Assembly: GCF_001425405.1 (NCBI RefSeq) | Contig: NZ_LMQP01000003.1 | Location: 1,035,108 to 1,099,107 of the forward strand | Direction of reading: 5' to 3' | Length of the DNA stretch: 64,000 nt | Origin: Sphingomonas sp. Leaf412 | GTDB lineage: Bacteria > Pseudomonadota > Alphaproteobacteria > Sphingomonadales > Sphingomonadaceae | Shown here: piece by piece, positions 34,569 through 43,800 of the stretch | Layout: every line of letters starts with the position of its first letter | Position numbering within the stretch: the first letter of the stretch is position 1 | Position numbers and translations under genes: made by a program | Notes under the pieces: generated by a model | Seen by the model: the letters and a program-made list of their open reading frames with translations, nothing else | Told to the model about the DNA's origin: nothing | The model's database searches: none

Positions 34569-36119
34569 ATGGGCGACCCTTATTACATCACCACCGCGAT
34601 CAGCTACCCCAACGGGCGCCCGCATATCGGCCACGCGTACGAGGCGATCGCCGCCGACGTCATCGCGCGGTTCCAGCGGCAGGCGGGGCGCGACGTGCGG
34701 TTCCAGACCGGCACCGACGAACACGGGCTGAAGATGGTGCAGGCGGCGCGCGAGCAGGGCCGCGACGTGCGCGACCTCGCCGCCGAAATGTCCGGTCATT
34801 TCCGTGGTATGTGCGACGCACTTGGGATCAGCTACGATCGCTTCATCCGCACCACCGACGCGGATCATTACCGCGCGAGCGAGGCGATCTGGCGCGCGAT
34901 GGAAGACTCGGGCGACCTGTACCTGTCGCGCTACGAGGGCTGGTATTCGGTCCGCGACGAGGCGTTCTACGACGAGAAGGAACTGACCGGGGAGGGCGAC
35001 GATCGCCTGTCGCCGCAGGGCACGCCGGTGACGTGGACCGCGGAGGAGACGTGGTTCTTCCGCCTGTCGAAATACCAGCAGCCGCTGCTCGACCTGTACC
35101 GCGCCAACCCCGACTTCATCCGGCCGGAGGCGCGGCGGAACGAGATCGAGCGGTTCGTGGAGGGCGGGCTGTCCGACCTGTCGGTGTCGCGCACGACGTT
35201 CGACTGGGGCGTGCCGGTGCCGGGGAGCCCGGGGCACGTGATGTACGTGTGGGTCGACGCGCTGACCAATTACCTGACGGGCGCGGGCTATCCCGACGCG
35301 CTGACGCCGCACTGGCCGGCGGACCTGCACCTGATCGGGAAGGACATCGTCCGCTTCCACGCGGTCTACTGGCCAGCGTTCCTTCTGTCCGCGGGCATCG
35401 CGTTGCCCAAGACGGTGTTCGGCCACGGCTTCGTCCTGCACCGCGGGGAGAAGATGTCGAAGAGTGTCGGGAATGTCGTCGATCCGCTTGAACTGGCGGG
35501 ACATTTCGGCGTCGATTCGTTGCGCTACTTCCTGCTGCGCGAGGTCAGCTTCGGGCAGGACGGCAGCTATTCCGCGGAGGCGATCGTGACCCGCGTCAAC
35601 GCCGAACTCGCCAACGCGTTCGGCAACCTGTCGCAGCGGACGTTGTCGTTCATCGCCAAGAACCTTGACGGCGCGCTGCCGGATATCGGCCGGACCGAGC
35701 CCGCGGATGGCGAATTGATCGAGGAAGTGGTCGTCGCCTGCGCCGCGCTGAAGACAGCGTTCGACGACCTCGCGCTCAGTCAGGGCGTCGAGGCGTGGCT
35801 GCGCGGCGTCGTCGCCTGCAACCAATATATCGACGCGCAGGCGCCCTGGGCGTTGCGCAAGACCGATCCCGCGCGGATGCACGCCGTCCTGCGCACGCTG
35901 GTCCGCGCGATCCGGATGCTGGCGATCGCGATCCTGCCCGTCGTGCCCGACGGCGCGGGGCGCATCCTCGACACGCTGGGCGTCGCGACGCGCGATCATG
36001 CCGCGATCGATGACGACGGCTGGTATGATCGCGCAGCAAGCGACGGTTTTCGCATCACAACGCCCACGCCCGCCTTTCCCCGTCTGGACCTGCCCGCGGT
36101 GGTGGAGGAGGGGGCCTGA
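34569..36119 (+). CDS. metG: Methionyl-tRNA synthetase
   Basis: A 516-residue class I synthetase that charges tRNA-Met. It has HIGH-type PHIGHAYE (residue about 17) and GEKMSKSVGN (about 296). The connective-peptide region lacks the four-cysteine zinc cluster, which fits the shorter MetG2-type enzymes, and there is no C-terminal tRNA-binding dimerisation domain. ATG 34569 follows holB; the TGA overlaps the tatD ATG. Confidence 0.95.
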   Translation: MGDPYYITTAISYPNGRPHIGHAYEAIAADVIARFQRQAGRDVRFQTGTDEHGLKMVQAAREQGRDVRDLAAEMSGHFRGMCDALGISYDRFIRTTDADHYRASEAIWRAMEDSGDLYLSRYEGWYSVRDEAFYDEKELTGEGDDRLSPQGTPVTWTAEETWFFRLSKYQQPLLDLYRANPDFIRPEARRNEIERFVEGGLSDLSVSRTTFDWGVPVPGSPGHVMYVWVDALTNYLTGAGYPDALTPHWPADLHLIGKDIVRFHAVYWPAFLLSAGIALPKTVFGHGFVLHRGEKMSKSVGNVVDPLELAGHFGVDSLRYFLLREVSFGQDGSYSAEAIVTRVNAELANAFGNLSQRTLSFIAKNLDGALPDIGRTEPADGELIEEVVVACAALKTAFDDLALSQGVEAWLRGVVACNQYIDAQAPWALRKTDPARMHAVLRTLVRAIRMLAIAILPVVPDGAGRILDTLGVATRDHAAIDDDGWYDRAASDGFRITTPTPAFPRLDLPAVVEEGA

Positions 36120-36898
36120 TGCTCGCCGACAGCCATTGCCACCTGAACTACAAGGGACTGGCGGAGGATCAGCCCGCGATCCTCGCCCGCGCCCGCGCCC
36201 GCGGCGTCACCGCAATGCTCAACATCGCGACGCGCGAAAGCGAATGGGACGCAGTGCTGGCGACCGCGGAGCGCGAGCCCGACGTCTGGGCCACGGTGGG
36301 CATCCACCCGCACGAGGCGGACCAGCATCCCCATGTCGATACCGCGAAGCTGGTCGAGCGCGCGCGCCATCCGCGCATCGTCGGCATCGGCGAAAGCGGG
36401 CTCGACTATTTCTACGACCATTCCGACCGCGCGCGGCAACAGGCCAGCTTCCGCGCGCACATCGCCGCGGCGCGCGAAGCCGGCGTGCCGATCGTCGTCC
36501 ACACCCGCGATGCGGAGGACGATACCGCGGCGATCATGGCGGAGGAGATGGAGGAGGGCGCCTATGCCGGCGTCATCCATTGCTTCACCGCCAGCGGCGC
36601 CTTCGCGGACAGGGCGATGGACCTCGGGCTCTACATCTCGATCTCGGGCATCGTCACGTTCAAGAATGCGAAGGATCTTCAGGAAACCGCCGCGCGGCTT
36701 CCGCGGGATCGCCTGCTGATCGAGACCGACGCGCCGTTCCTGGCGCCCGTGCCCAATCGCGGCAAGACCGGCGAACCCGCCTTCGTCGCCGACACCGCCA
36801 TCTTCCTCGCGAAGCTGCGCGGCGAGGATGTCATGGAATTGCAGGACTATACCGCGCGAAACTTCCACGCGCTCTTCGCGAAGACCGTGGCCGCGTGA
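36119..36898 (+). CDS. TatD family metal-dependent hydrolase (YcfH type)
   Basis: A 259-residue TIM-barrel nuclease. Metal ligands are visible: DSHCHLN (HxH), GIGESGLDYF (Glu), VVHTRDA (His), VIHCFTAS (His) and ETDAPFLAP (Asp). Such proteins act as 3'-5' DNases and possibly D-aminoacyl-tRNA editors. The ATG overlaps the metG stop by one base, and its own stop overlaps the next gene's GTG. Confidence 0.92.
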   Translation: MLADSHCHLNYKGLAEDQPAILARARARGVTAMLNIATRESEWDAVLATAEREPDVWATVGIHPHEADQHPHVDTAKLVERARHPRIVGIGESGLDYFYDHSDRARQQASFRAHIAAAREAGVPIVVHTRDAEDDTAAIMAEEMEEGAYAGVIHCFTASGAFADRAMDLGLYISISGIVTFKNAKDLQETAARLPRDRLLIETDAPFLAPVPNRGKTGEPAFVADTAIFLAKLRGEDVMELQDYTARNFHALFAKTVAA

Positions 36899-37659
36899 AG
36901 ATCCGCATCCTGGGGTCCGGCACGTCGTCGGGCGTGCCCAGGATCGGCAATGACTGGGGCGCGTGCGACCCTGCTGAGCCGCGCAACGCCCGCACCCGCG
37001 CCTCCGCGCTGGTGGAGCATGACGGCACCCGCATCCTGATCGACACCAGCCCGGACATGCGCGCGCAACTGCTCGCGGCCGACGTGGGAACCGTCGACGC
37101 GATCATCTGGACCCACGAACATGCCGACCATGTGTTCGGGATCGACGACGTGCGCCAGATATTCCACGCGCTCGGCCGTCCCGTCGCGGGCTATGCGCGC
37201 GCGGCGACCGAGGGAAAGCTGCGCGCGCAATTCGCCTATGTGTTCGAGGGGCGCGACGGCTACCCGCCGACCGTATCGCTGCAAACCCTGCCCGACGTGC
37301 TGACCATCGGCGGGCTCACGATCCGCAGCGTGGACCAGCCGCACGGATCGATCACGTCGGCGGGCCTGCGGTTCGAGGGCGGCGGCCGCGCAATCGGCTA
37401 CGCCACCGACGTCGGCGGCATGACCGACGCGATGCGCGGCCTGTATGCCGGCCTCGACGTATGGGTCGTCGACGCGCTGCGCCGCCGTCCGCATCCGACG
37501 CATCCGACGCTGGCCGCGGTGCTGGGGTGGGTCGAGGAGCTGCGGCCGCGCCGGACCGCGTTGATCCACATGGACCAGTCGATGGACTATGCGACCCTTG
37601 CGGCGGAGCTGCCGGCCGCCGTCGTGCCGGGTCACGACGGGCTGGAGATCGACGCATGA
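36895..37659 (+). CDS. MBL-fold metallo-hydrolase, PhnP-like
   Basis: A 254-residue metallo-beta-lactamase-fold enzyme. It starts with KIRILGSGTSSGVPRIG, shared with PhnP and related phosphodiesterases, and has the metal motif THEHADHVFG followed by YATDVGG and MDQSMDY. Relatives cleave cyclic ribose phosphates or other phosphodiesters; there is no phn cluster here. GTG 36895 overlaps the tatD stop (GTGA), and its stop overlaps the next gene's ATG. Confidence 0.88.
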   Translation: MKIRILGSGTSSGVPRIGNDWGACDPAEPRNARTRASALVEHDGTRILIDTSPDMRAQLLAADVGTVDAIIWTHEHADHVFGIDDVRQIFHALGRPVAGYARAATEGKLRAQFAYVFEGRDGYPPTVSLQTLPDVLTIGGLTIRSVDQPHGSITSAGLRFEGGGRAIGYATDVGGMTDAMRGLYAGLDVWVVDALRRRPHPTHPTLAAVLGWVEELRPRRTALIHMDQSMDYATLAAELPAAVVPGHDGLEIDA

Positions 37660-37820
37660 GCGACGCCACGGGCCATGCATTGATCCTGGCGACGATGCTG
37701 ATCCTGCCGGTCAGCGCGCTGGTCGCACGGCGGCTGCCGCTGGCGACGACGGTGAAGTACGGGCTGATCTGGGCCGCCATCTTCACGATCGGTGCTATAG
37801 CCGTCGCGAGTTTTACATAA
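37656..37820 (+). CDS. Small two-helix membrane protein
   Basis: A 54-residue hydrophobic protein with two predicted membrane segments (about residues 7-24 and 32-52) and a short basic turn (ARRLPLATTVKYG). It overlaps the MBL gene by 4 nt (ATGA) and so is co-translated with it. Small proteins of this kind are common after this gene in sphingomonads, but I know no function. Confidence 0.75.
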   Translation: MSDATGHALILATMLILPVSALVARRLPLATTVKYGLIWAAIFTIGAIAVASFT

Positions 37821-37863
37821 TGTGTATTATCGATTTCACGCATCGGCGTCGGGGGGTGTCGTC

Positions 37864-38595
37864 GTGATCGAGCGCCTCGTGGCGATCATGGCACGGCTGC
37901 GCTCCCCCGGCGGCTGCGAATGGGATCGGGCGCAGACGTTCGCGACGATCGCGCCGTACACGATCGAGGAAGCGCATGAGGTCGCCGACGCGATCGAGCG
38001 TGCGGACATGGCGGACCTGAAGGACGAACTGGGCGACCTGCTGCTCCAGGTCGTCTTCCACAGCCGCATCGCCGAGGAAGCCGGGCTGTTCGCGCTGCCC
38101 GACGTCGTTGCAGCGATCAGCGACAAGATGGAACGCCGCCACCCGCATATCTTCGGCGACGCGCCGGACGGCGGCCACCATTTGTGGGAGGAAGTGAAGG
38201 CCGCCGAACGCGCCGCGAAGGGCGCGGACAGCGCGCTGGATGGCGTCGCGGCGGGCCTGCCCGCGCTGATGCGCGCGGAAAAGCTCCAGAAACGCGCCGC
38301 GCGCACCGGGTTCGACTGGCCCGACGCCGCCGGCCCACGCGCGAAGATCGACGAGGAACTGGCGGAGGTAGAGGCGGCGACCACGCCCGACGACGTGGCG
38401 GAGGAGATCGGCGACCTCCTGTTCGCAATCGTCAACTGGGCTCGCCACAAGGGGGTCGATGCCGAGGCCGCACTGCGCGCTGCCAACACCAAATTCACCC
38501 GTCGGTTCAAGGCGATGGAAGCGGAAGATGCGAGCTTCTCCACCCGCTCGCTGGCGGAGCAGGAAGCGCTCTGGCAACAGGTAAAGGCGCGTTAA
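37864..38595 (+). CDS. mazG: Nucleoside triphosphate pyrophosphohydrolase MazG
   Basis: A 243-residue tandem-MazG enzyme that hydrolyses non-canonical or excess NTPs. Each half has the EExxE...ExxD metal motif: EEAHEVADAIE...DELGDLLLQ and DEELAEVEAA...EEIGDLLFA. GTG 37864 follows a G-rich ribosome site and gives the usual MERLVAIM start; a GTG 14 codons earlier is less likely. The stop codon (38593-38595) overlaps that of the convergent esterase gene. Confidence 0.92.
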   Translation: MIERLVAIMARLRSPGGCEWDRAQTFATIAPYTIEEAHEVADAIERADMADLKDELGDLLLQVVFHSRIAEEAGLFALPDVVAAISDKMERRHPHIFGDAPDGGHHLWEEVKAAERAAKGADSALDGVAAGLPALMRAEKLQKRAARTGFDWPDAAGPRAKIDEELAEVEAATTPDDVAEEIGDLLFAIVNWARHKGVDAEAALRAANTKFTRRFKAMEAEDASFSTRSLAEQEALWQQVKAR

Positions 38596-39734
38596 CCCCG
38601 GGCCAGATGCCGTTCCAGAAAGGCGGTGACGGCGCGGACATGACCCCAGGTCGCCGCGCTCGCCGCGATGTCGTAGGCATGTTCGATCCCCGGCAGCGCG
38701 ACATGCGTGACCGGCGTCGACAACGCGTCGGCGAAGGCGGCGGACTCCTTATGCGGCAGCAGGATGTCGCCGGTGCCGTGGATCACCAGCATCGGCGGTG
38801 CGTCGGGGCGGATGCGATCGACCGGACTGACGTCGTGCCACCGCGCATCGGGCGGCCCGGGCATGAACCGCGTCGCGGCGAAGCGCATCATCGCACCGTG
38901 GTTGCGCCCCGCCCGCCGCGCACGGTCGAGCATGTCGAACCGCCCGTACAGCGGCACCGCGACCGCGACCGAGCAGTCCGCTCCCTCGAACCCCGGCTTC
39001 AGCGCGGGATCGTCGTGGGCCAGCGCCACCATGGCGGTCAGATGCCCGCCCGCCGATCCGCCCGTCACCGCGATCCGCGCCGGATCGCCGCCATGTTCCG
39101 CCGCATGCGCGCGGACCCACGCGACCGCGCGCAGCACGTCCTGGACCTGCACCGGCATGCGGTGCTTCGGCCCCAGCCGGTAGTTCACGTCCGCGACCAG
39201 CCAGCCGCGCGCGGCGAGATGGTCGATCAGCGGCCGTGCCTGCTGGTGCTTGTGCCCCGTGATCCACGCGCCGCCGTGGATGTGGACCAGCACGGGCATC
39301 GGCGCGTCCGGTCGCACCGCCGGCATGACGAGGTCGAGGGTCTGCCGCGCCCCCTCCCCACCATAGGCCACGTCCGCGATCCGCCGCGTACCCCTGGCGT
39401 CGTACACGATCGGCCACAGTCCCGCGGACCACGGCACCGCATCGTCCAGGTCCATCGCGCGCAGCAGGACGCGGGCCGCGTGCCGGTTGCGCCGGTGGCA
39501 CAGCGCGTACGCGACGGTCGCGGCCGTGGCCAGCGTCGCGCCCGTCCCCTCCCCGTCGCGCCACATCGCCGATGCGACGACCGCCGACGCGATGGCGAGC
39601 GGGAAGGCGAACGACTGTCCGATCCAGCTGGCGACCCACCACAGGCCCAGCAGCGGGGCGGGGATCGACCGCGGCTGCGCGGGGATCAGCCCGGCAAGCG
39701 CATGCCACAGCAGCAGCGCGGCGACATAGGCCAC
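38592..39734 (-). CDS. Alpha/beta hydrolase of the hormone-sensitive-lipase (esterase) family
   Basis: A 380-residue membrane-associated esterase. The N-terminus has about three hydrophobic helices (first 75 residues), followed by the catalytic domain with HIHGGAW, nucleophile GGSAGG, Asp in GTGDILLP and His in GIEHAY. Likely substrate is a short-chain ester; which one cannot be told. Its stop (TAA at 38594-38592) overlaps the mazG stop in TTAA. It lies 14 nt after the SDR gene, same strand. Confidence 0.88.
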   Translation of the reverse strand: MAYVAALLLWHALAGLIPAQPRSIPAPLLGLWWVASWIGQSFAFPLAIASAVVASAMWRDGEGTGATLATAATVAYALCHRRNRHAARVLLRAMDLDDAVPWSAGLWPIVYDARGTRRIADVAYGGEGARQTLDLVMPAVRPDAPMPVLVHIHGGAWITGHKHQQARPLIDHLAARGWLVADVNYRLGPKHRMPVQVQDVLRAVAWVRAHAAEHGGDPARIAVTGGSAGGHLTAMVALAHDDPALKPGFEGADCSVAVAVPLYGRFDMLDRARRAGRNHGAMMRFAATRFMPGPPDARWHDVSPVDRIRPDAPPMLVIHGTGDILLPHKESAAFADALSTPVTHVALPGIEHAYDIAASAATWGHVRAVTAFLERHLARG

Positions 39735-39748
39735 CTACCGCGCCCCCG

Positions 39749-40501
39749 TCACAGCGACTGGCCGTCATCGATGTCGATCACGCTGCCCGTCACGTGGCGC
39801 GATGCGTCCGATGCGAAATACACCAGCATCGGGTCCAGCGTGTCGATCGGCATCATCCGGCGCCGGTGCCATCCCGCGATCTGCGCCTTGCCGCCGTCGC
39901 CGTCCCACCAGTCGCCGCCGATCTCGGTCCGGATGTAGCCCGGCTGGATCACGTTCACGTTCACCCCCGATCGCACCCATTCGCGCGCCAGGTTTCGGCC
40001 CAGATGCGCGACCGCGGCCTTCGACGCGGCATAGGGGCTGTCCCCCTGCCCGGTCATGTGCGCGGTGATCGACCCGATCAGGACGATGCGCCCGCGCCCG
40101 TGATCGCGCGATCCGTCCGCGATCAGGCGTTTCGCGCCCTCGCGCGCGGTCAGGAACAGGCCGGTGAAATTGGTATCGACGGTGGATCGCAGGTCCGCCA
40201 GCGACAGTTCGGTCGCGCGGCCCGCGTTGCTCTGGCCCGCATTGGCGACGATCGTGTCGACGGTGCCGAACCGCGCCTCCGCCGCATCATAGGCCGCGAT
40301 CGTCGACGCCTCTTCGGTGACGTCCAGCGCGACCGCCAGCGCCGCATCGCCCAGCTCCTGTGCCAGCGCTCGCACCCGCTCGACCCGCCGCGCGCCCAGC
40401 ACCACGCGCGCACCCGCCGCCGCCAGCGTCCGCGCGAACTGCACCCCCAGCCCCGACGACGCCCCGGTCACCAGCGCCACGCGCCCGTCCAGTTGCCCCA
40501 T
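39749..40501 (-). CDS. Short-chain dehydrogenase/reductase
   Basis: A 250-residue classical SDR. It has TGASSGLG, NAG, catalytic Ser in GSITAHMT, and YAASK; it ends DIDDGQSL. ATG 40501 is chosen for its GGGAGCGGG site; the frame could start 16 codons earlier but without one. It may form an operon with the downstream esterase gene (14-nt gap). Substrate unknown. It is divergent from the small gene at 40569. Confidence 0.88.
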   Translation of the reverse strand: MGQLDGRVALVTGASSGLGVQFARTLAAAGARVVLGARRVERVRALAQELGDAALAVALDVTEEASTIAAYDAAEARFGTVDTIVANAGQSNAGRATELSLADLRSTVDTNFTGLFLTAREGAKRLIADGSRDHGRGRIVLIGSITAHMTGQGDSPYAASKAAVAHLGRNLAREWVRSGVNVNVIQPGYIRTEIGGDWWDGDGGKAQIAGWHRRRMMPIDTLDPMLVYFASDASRHVTGSVIDIDDGQSL

Positions 40502-40568
40502 GTCCCGCTCCCGTTTCTTCGCATTCCGAATAGGCGGAGCGGTAACCATTTCAAGCTAGTCCGGGCGA

Positions 40569-40739
40569 ATGCGGATCGTCCTTGCCGTTTTGCTGTTCAC
40601 GACGCCTGCGCTGGCGGAGGCGCCCGGCGAACGCCGCACCGCACCCGAAGCGTCGGACGTGGCGCTGTTCGTCGTCGCGGCGGGCGCGGTCTGGCTGACC
40701 CGCCGCGCGCTTCGCCGCCGCGCCTTGCCGAAGGATTGA
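40569..40739 (+). CDS. Small exported protein with C-terminal membrane segment and basic tail
   Basis: A 56-residue protein with a signal peptide (MRIVLAVLLFTTPALAEA), a short linker, APEASDVALFVV, a second hydrophobic helix and a TRRALRRRALPKD tail. The order Pro-Glu, hydrophobic segment, Arg-rich end resembles a PEP-CTERM sorting signal, though the canonical PEP is degenerate here. Exosortase processing is therefore possible but unproven. It lies 31 nt upstream of hisE. Confidence 0.6.
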   Translation: MRIVLAVLLFTTPALAEAPGERRTAPEASDVALFVVAAGAVWLTRRALRRRALPKD

Positions 40740-40770
40740 CCCCGCACCCGTCAACGGGCACCCGCGGCGC

Positions 40771-41121
40771 ATGGCCGACGACATCCTCGACCGCCTTCAG
40801 GCGACGATCACCGCGCGAAAGGCCGGCGACGCCGACGCCTCCTATACCGCGCAGCTGTTCCGCCGCGGTCGCGCCCGCATCGCGCAGAAACTGGGCGAGG
40901 AGGCGACCGAAACCGTCATCGCCGCGATGGGCGACGATGCGGCGAAGATCGTGCCCGAGGCCGCGGACCTGTTGTATCACCTGCTCGTCCTGCTCGCCGA
41001 CGCGGGCCTGTCGCTCGACGACGTGCGTGCCGAACTGGCGCGGCGCGAAGGGACGTCGGGCGTGGCGGAGAAGGCCGGGCGCCCGCTGACCTTTTCCGCC
41101 GACGGAGGACCGCCCGCATGA
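40771..41121 (+). CDS. hisE: Phosphoribosyl-ATP diphosphatase
   Basis: A 116-residue MazG-like enzyme for the second step of histidine biosynthesis. It has the acidic metal motif KLGEEATETVIAA and EAADLLYHLLVLL, and a DVRAELARREG end. ATG 40771. Here it is separate from hisF and other his genes but overlaps the HIT gene by 4 nt (ATGA). Confidence 0.92.
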   Translation: MADDILDRLQATITARKAGDADASYTAQLFRRGRARIAQKLGEEATETVIAAMGDDAAKIVPEAADLLYHLLVLLADAGLSLDDVRAELARREGTSGVAEKAGRPLTFSADGGPPA

Positions 41122-41510
41122 GCGTCGACGCCACCCTGCCCTACGACGATGCCAACATCTTCGCGAAGCTGCTGCGCGGGGAGATCCCGTCGCGGCGGGT
41201 GTACGAAGACGATCATACGATCGTCTTCCACGACATCGCGCCGTGGGCGCCGACGCACCTGCTGGCGATCCCGCGCGGGTCGTACGTGTCGTGGGACGAT
41301 TTCTCCGCGCGGGCGAGCGATGCGGAGATCGCCAGCCTGACGCGCGCGATCGGCGCCGCGGCGCGCGCCGCGGGGCTGGTGGAGACGGGCTACCGCCTGA
41401 TCGCCAACATCGGCCGCGACGGGCATCAGGAGGTGCCGCACCTCCACGTCCACATCATGGGCGGCCGCGCGCTGGGACCGATGCTGGTCCGCAACGACGG
41501 ACGGGCATGA
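41118..41510 (+). CDS. hinT: HIT family hydrolase (HinT-like)
   Basis: A 130-residue histidine-triad protein. It has the nucleotide-binding EIPSRRVYEDDHTIVFHD segment and the catalytic triad HLHVHIMGG at the C-terminus. HinT-like proteins hydrolyse purine nucleoside phosphoramidates and lysyl-AMP. The ATG overlaps the hisE stop by 4 nt, an arrangement seen in many alphaproteobacteria. Confidence 0.92.
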   Translation: MSVDATLPYDDANIFAKLLRGEIPSRRVYEDDHTIVFHDIAPWAPTHLLAIPRGSYVSWDDFSARASDAEIASLTRAIGAAARAAGLVETGYRLIANIGRDGHQEVPHLHVHIMGGRALGPMLVRNDGRA

Positions 41511-41577
41511 CCCTGCCACCCGGAAGCTATTGCGCGCGTCCGTTTTGCCACTAGGCTCCGCCGATTAACGCAGTTCG

Positions 41578-41595
41578 GGCCGCCGGGGGGCGGCC
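41578..41595 (+). promoter_or_regulatory. GC hairpin just before the permease ribosome site
   Basis: GGCCGCC / GGCGGCC with a GGGG loop forms a 7-bp stem that ends two nt before the AGGGAGA ribosome site of the permease gene. Its position suggests an effect on translation initiation or mRNA stability. No riboswitch class fits. Confidence 0.35.
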
Positions 41596-41606
41596 AAGGG
41601 AGATTT

Positions 41607-43172
41607 ATGGCGACCAGACCGGCAGGCGGCATCCTTGCGCGGATGATGAAGCGCAAATCGATCGCGCAGGTCCAGCACGAGACCGAATCGAGTGAACTCA
41701 AGCGCACGCTCGGCAAGTGGAACCTTCTCCTTCTCGGCGTCGGCTGCATCATCGGTGCGGGCATCTTCGTGCGTACCGGCAGCGCCGCGGCGCTCCATGC
41801 GGGTCCGGCGGTACTCCTGTCCTTCGTCGTCGCGGGCATCGTCTGCGCCTTCGCGGGGCTGTGCTACGCGGAATTGTCGTCGACTCTGCCGGTGTCGGGA
41901 TCGGCCTACACCTACGGCTACACCACGCTGGGCGAGTTCGTCGCGTGGATCATGGGCGCGCTGCTGCTGCTCGAATACGGGCTCGCGGCGTCGGTCGTCG
42001 CGGTCGGCTGGGGCGGCTATGTCGTCAGCCTGCTGGCCGATTTCGGGCTACAGATCCCGCCGCAATTCACCGGCCCCGCAGGCTACACGCTGATGCGCGA
42101 CGGCGCGCCGGTGCTGATCGACGGGCAGACCGTCACGACGATCTTCAACCTCCCCGCCTTCCTCATCTGCCTCGCGCTCGCCGCGCTGCTGGTGGTCGGC
42201 GTGTCGGAATCGGCGAAGGTGAACAACGTCATCGTCGCGGTGAAGGTCAGCGTGCTGGTCGCCTTCATCGTCGTCGGCGGCCTGATCGTCCTCGCCCGCT
42301 TCCCCGAACTGGTCGCCAAGAACTGGACCCCGTTCATCCCGGAGAACCAGGGCGACGGGAAATTCGGCGTCGACGGCATCATGCGCGCGGCGTCGATCGT
42401 CTTCTTCGCCTATATCGGGTTCGAGGCGGTCTCCACCGCCGGGCAGGAAGCCAAGGATCCGAAGCGCGACATGCCCTTCGGCATCATCGGCAGCCTGGTC
42501 GTGTGCACCGTCATCTACATGCTGGTCGCCGCGATCATGACGCTGCTGGTGCCCTACAACCAGCTGAACGTGCCCGATCCCGTCGCGGTCGTGGTCGACA
42601 ATTTCGGCCCGACGTGGAGCTGGCTGGCCAAGATCATCAAGGTGGGCGCGATCGTCGGCCTGACCTCGGTCGTGCTGGTGCTGATGTACGGGCAGACGCG
42701 GATCTTCTATACGATGGCGCGCGACGGCCTGCTGCCGCGCGTCTTCGCGACCGTCCATCCGAAGTTCAAGACGCCCTATATCAACACGCTGCTCGTCGGC
42801 CTCATCACCGCGGTGGCGGCGGGGTTCTTCGACATCAACGTGCTGGGCGACATGACCTCGGTCGGCACGCTGGCGGCGTTCGCGATCGTCTGCCTGTCGG
42901 TGATCTACCTGCGCCGCGCCGCGCCGGATCTGCCGCGCGGCTTCTCGGTGCCCTTCTATCCGGTCCTGCCGGTGCTGGGCATCCTGTCCTGCGGCTACCT
43001 CATCACGACGGTGCCGTGGCCGGTGCTGAAGTTCTTCCTGTGGTACATGGCTGGCGGCGTGGTGCTGTACTTCGCCTACGGCATCCGCAATTCCAACCTG
43101 CAACGCGGCGTCGGGCAGGACGGCGGCCCCGACATGGGCGAGTTCGTCGCCCCGGTCGGCGAGCAGCCCTGA
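41607..43172 (+). CDS. APC-family amino acid permease (cationic amino acid transporter type)
   Basis: A 521-residue inner-membrane transporter with about 12-14 helices. The start of the first helix has GCIIGAGIFV, the unwound substrate segment of APC proteins. YAELSSTLPVSGSAYTY is the helix-3 signature and KDPKRDMPFGIIGS the typical loop of the CAT (TC 2.A.3.3) group. It probably imports an amino acid by proton coupling; the substrate is not visible. It ends 20 nt before a bidirectional hairpin shared with mscL. Confidence 0.9.
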   Translation: MATRPAGGILARMMKRKSIAQVQHETESSELKRTLGKWNLLLLGVGCIIGAGIFVRTGSAAALHAGPAVLLSFVVAGIVCAFAGLCYAELSSTLPVSGSAYTYGYTTLGEFVAWIMGALLLLEYGLAASVVAVGWGGYVVSLLADFGLQIPPQFTGPAGYTLMRDGAPVLIDGQTVTTIFNLPAFLICLALAALLVVGVSESAKVNNVIVAVKVSVLVAFIVVGGLIVLARFPELVAKNWTPFIPENQGDGKFGVDGIMRAASIVFFAYIGFEAVSTAGQEAKDPKRDMPFGIIGSLVVCTVIYMLVAAIMTLLVPYNQLNVPDPVAVVVDNFGPTWSWLAKIIKVGAIVGLTSVVLVLMYGQTRIFYTMARDGLLPRVFATVHPKFKTPYINTLLVGLITAVAAGFFDINVLGDMTSVGTLAAFAIVCLSVIYLRRAAPDLPRGFSVPFYPVLPVLGILSCGYLITTVPWPVLKFFLWYMAGGVVLYFAYGIRNSNLQRGVGQDGGPDMGEFVAPVGEQP

Positions 43173-43191
43173 TCGGCAAGCACGCGTGAAG

Positions 43192-43227
43192 GAAAGGGGC
43201 CGGCGGAGCGATCCGCCGGCCCCTTTC
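43192..43227. terminator. Bidirectional terminator hairpin
   Basis: A perfect 16-bp stem (GAAAGGGGCCGGCGGA / TCCGCCGGCCCCTTTC) with a GCGA tetraloop lies between the convergent permease and mscL genes. On each strand the stem is followed by only a short T-run, so it is a strong stem with weak U-tract. It should stop or stabilise both transcripts. Confidence 0.7.
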
Positions 43228-43230
43228 GTC

Positions 43231-43689
43231 TCACGCGGTCGGCCGTCCCGCCTTCAGCTCGTCGCGGATTTCGCGCAGCAGCACGACCTCCGCCGCCTCC
43301 GCCGCGGGCTCCGCGGTTCCGGCCGCCTTCTCGCGCTCCATCTTCGCGACCATCCGGTTCACCCCGCGCATCATCAGGAAGATGATGAAGGCCAGGATGA
43401 CGAAATTGATGACGACGGTGATGAACTCGCCATAGCCGAACAGCGGGACCCCGGCGGCCTTCAGCTGGGCATAGCTGTCGGGCGAGCCGGTGTAGCCCGC
43501 AGGAATGGCGCCGAGCGGTACGAAATAGCTCGAGAAGTCGAAGCCGCCAAACAATGCGCCGACGACCGGCATGATGATATCGTCGGTCAGCGATTTCGTG
43601 ATCGTGGCGAACGCCCCGCCGATGATGACGCCGACCGCGAGGTCCAGGACGTTGCCCCGCGCGATGAAGGCCTTGAAATCGTTCAGCAT
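43231..43689 (-). CDS. mscL: Large-conductance mechanosensitive channel
   Basis: A 152-residue pentameric channel subunit that releases solutes on hypo-osmotic shock. It has an N-terminal amphipathic helix ([13 protein letters not shown]), pore helix [17 protein letters not shown], second helix [16 protein letters not shown] and the RGVNRM cytoplasmic turn. A Glu/Ala-rich tail (about residues 118-140) is longer than usual. Its ribosome site (GGGGGAGC) precedes ATG 43689. It is convergent with the permease. Confidence 0.94.
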   Translation of the reverse strand: MLNDFKAFIARGNVLDLAVGVIIGGAFATITKSLTDDIIMPVVGALFGGFDFSSYFVPLGAIPAGYTGSPDSYAQLKAAGVPLFGYGEFITVVINFVILAFIIFLMMRGVNRMVAKMEREKAAGTAEPAAEAAEVVLLREIRDELKAGRPTA

Positions 43690-43800
43690 GAGATGCTCCC
43701 CCTGTCATGGTCGAAGGTCGCGGAGGCTAACCCCACATTGCCGCTTCGCCTAGGGCACCATGTGTCCTATACGGGTGACACAGGTTCAGGAGACTTTCCG

